Origin: Lysobacterales bacterium
GTDB lineage: Bacteria; Pseudomonadota; Gammaproteobacteria; Xanthomonadales; SZUA-36
Length of the DNA stretch: 7,668 nt
NCBI GenBank assembly: GCA_026193295.1
Contig: JAPHSB010000472.1
Span: forward strand, 1-7,668
Direction of reading: 5' to 3'
Below the pieces are notes generated by a model. The model was not told the origin of the DNA, did not search any database, and saw only the letters and a program-made list of their open reading frames with translations. The position numbers were made by a program, and so were the translations under genes. This document shows positions 7,214-7,668 of the stretch, piece by piece; position 1 is the first letter of the stretch, and every line of letters begins with the position of its first letter.

Positions 7214-7668
7214 TCAAACCGCGCGCAGGTACCATTCAAAATCCTTGGTCGGGATTTCGGCATTGTAGTTGCCCTCTTCCTCGCGCCGGCACAGCGAGAA
7301 AAGCTCGCAGTAGTCCGCCCCCAGGTAGTTTGGCAATACAGTCGCGGCATCGAACGCGTCCAGGGCCTGCGGCCAGCGAATGGGCACCGTGACCTGGTAA
7401 TCGATTTCAGCGCCCTGGGCGGTCATCGGCTGTGGTTCACAGCGCTCGGTCAGGCCATGGTGAACGCCGGCCAGGATCGCAGCAACCACCAGGTAGGGGT
7501 TGGCGTCGGCGCCGGCGACGCGGTGCTCGAAGCGTGTATTGGCGGGCGAGGACAGCGGCACCCGCATGGCCACGCCGCGGTGATTTATACCCCAGCTCGG
7601 GCTGGCCGGCACATAGTTGCCCGGTGCGTGGCGCCGGTACGAATTTCCATTCGGCGCGAAGATGGCCA
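7214..7668 (-). CDS. Glutamine-synthetase-family protein, probable gamma-glutamylpolyamine (putrescine) synthetase, C-terminal part
   Basis: C-terminal 151 residues of an ATP-dependent ligase of the glutamine synthetase superfamily; the rest lies beyond the window. The frame stays open past the internal GTG at 7612 to the window edge, so that GTG is not the start. Conserved catalytic-domain pieces are visible: FAPNGNSYRR near the window edge, PGNYVPASPSWGINHRGVA, the substrate/ATP arginine segment RFEHRVAGADANPYLVVAAILAG, then the C-terminal EEEGNYNAEIPTKDFEWYLRAV. The FAPN-NSYRR and GADANPYLV pattern, with a C-terminus lacking the type I GlnA adenylylation-site region, fits the PuuA/PauA class that glutamylates putrescine or other polyamines for breakdown. 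True GlnA is unlikely, but which polyamine is used cannot be told. It lies 36 bases upstream of yhdH in the same direction. Confidence 0.85.
   Translation of the reverse strand, partial: AIFAPNGNSYRRHAPGNYVPASPSWGINHRGVAMRVPLSSPANTRFEHRVAGADANPYLVVAAILAGVHHGLTERCEPQPMTAQGAEIDYQVTVPIRWPQALDAFDAATVLPNYLGADYCELFSLCRREEEGNYNAEIPTKDFEWYLRAV

Overview
The window is GC-rich and densely coding, and looks chromosomal. Gene content (omega-amino-acid aminotransferase next to CoA-acylating methylmalonate-semialdehyde dehydrogenase, Ada, a Bax-type lipoprotein, YhdH/AcuI, a PuuA-type glutamine-synthetase homologue) and the palindromic intergenic repeats built on GCGGCTTGAGCCGC point to a gammaproteobacterium. 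I cannot name the genus. No tRNA, rRNA, CRISPR array, transposase or phage gene is visible.

Layout. Plus strand, 2-2581: the 3' three quarters of a beta-alanine/omega-amino-acid:pyruvate aminotransferase, then after 12 bases a complete mmsA-type dehydrogenase. Bases 2582-2900 form a convergent intergenic region filled with palindromes: two REP-like units in opposite orientation, an 83-base nested inverted repeat between them, and two more hairpins. All genes from 2901 to the end are on the minus strand. Read in their own direction they are: the 3' end of a gamma-glutamylpolyamine-synthetase-like gene (7668-7214), yhdH/acuI (7177-6176), a 246-base gap holding a second long inverted repeat (6001-6102), an Ada-type DNA-methylation repair protein (5929-4940), and then a tight three-gene unit. 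That unit is a Bax-like lipoprotein (4866-3751), a PduO-type cobalamin adenosyltransferase (3745-3188) and a 96-residue unknown protein (3191-2901). It has a perfect TATAAT in front of it, a 5-base gap between its first two genes and an ATGA overlap between its last two.

How the genes fit together. The aminotransferase/dehydrogenase pair would turn beta-alanine (or beta-aminoisobutyrate) into acetyl-CoA (or propionyl-CoA). YhdH/AcuI relatives reduce acryloyl-CoA to propionyl-CoA. The adenosyltransferase makes the coenzyme that methylmalonyl-CoA mutase needs to use propionyl-CoA. The PuuA-like enzyme belongs to polyamine catabolism, which can yield beta-alanine. A loose three-carbon/polyamine theme is therefore plausible, but the genes lie in separate transcription units and the link is inference.

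I found no convincing new multi-gene system. The items most worth a second look are the two composite palindromic elements that share sequence modules, the unknown small protein coupled to the adenosyltransferase, and the Ada homologue that starts unusually late, apparently at TTG.
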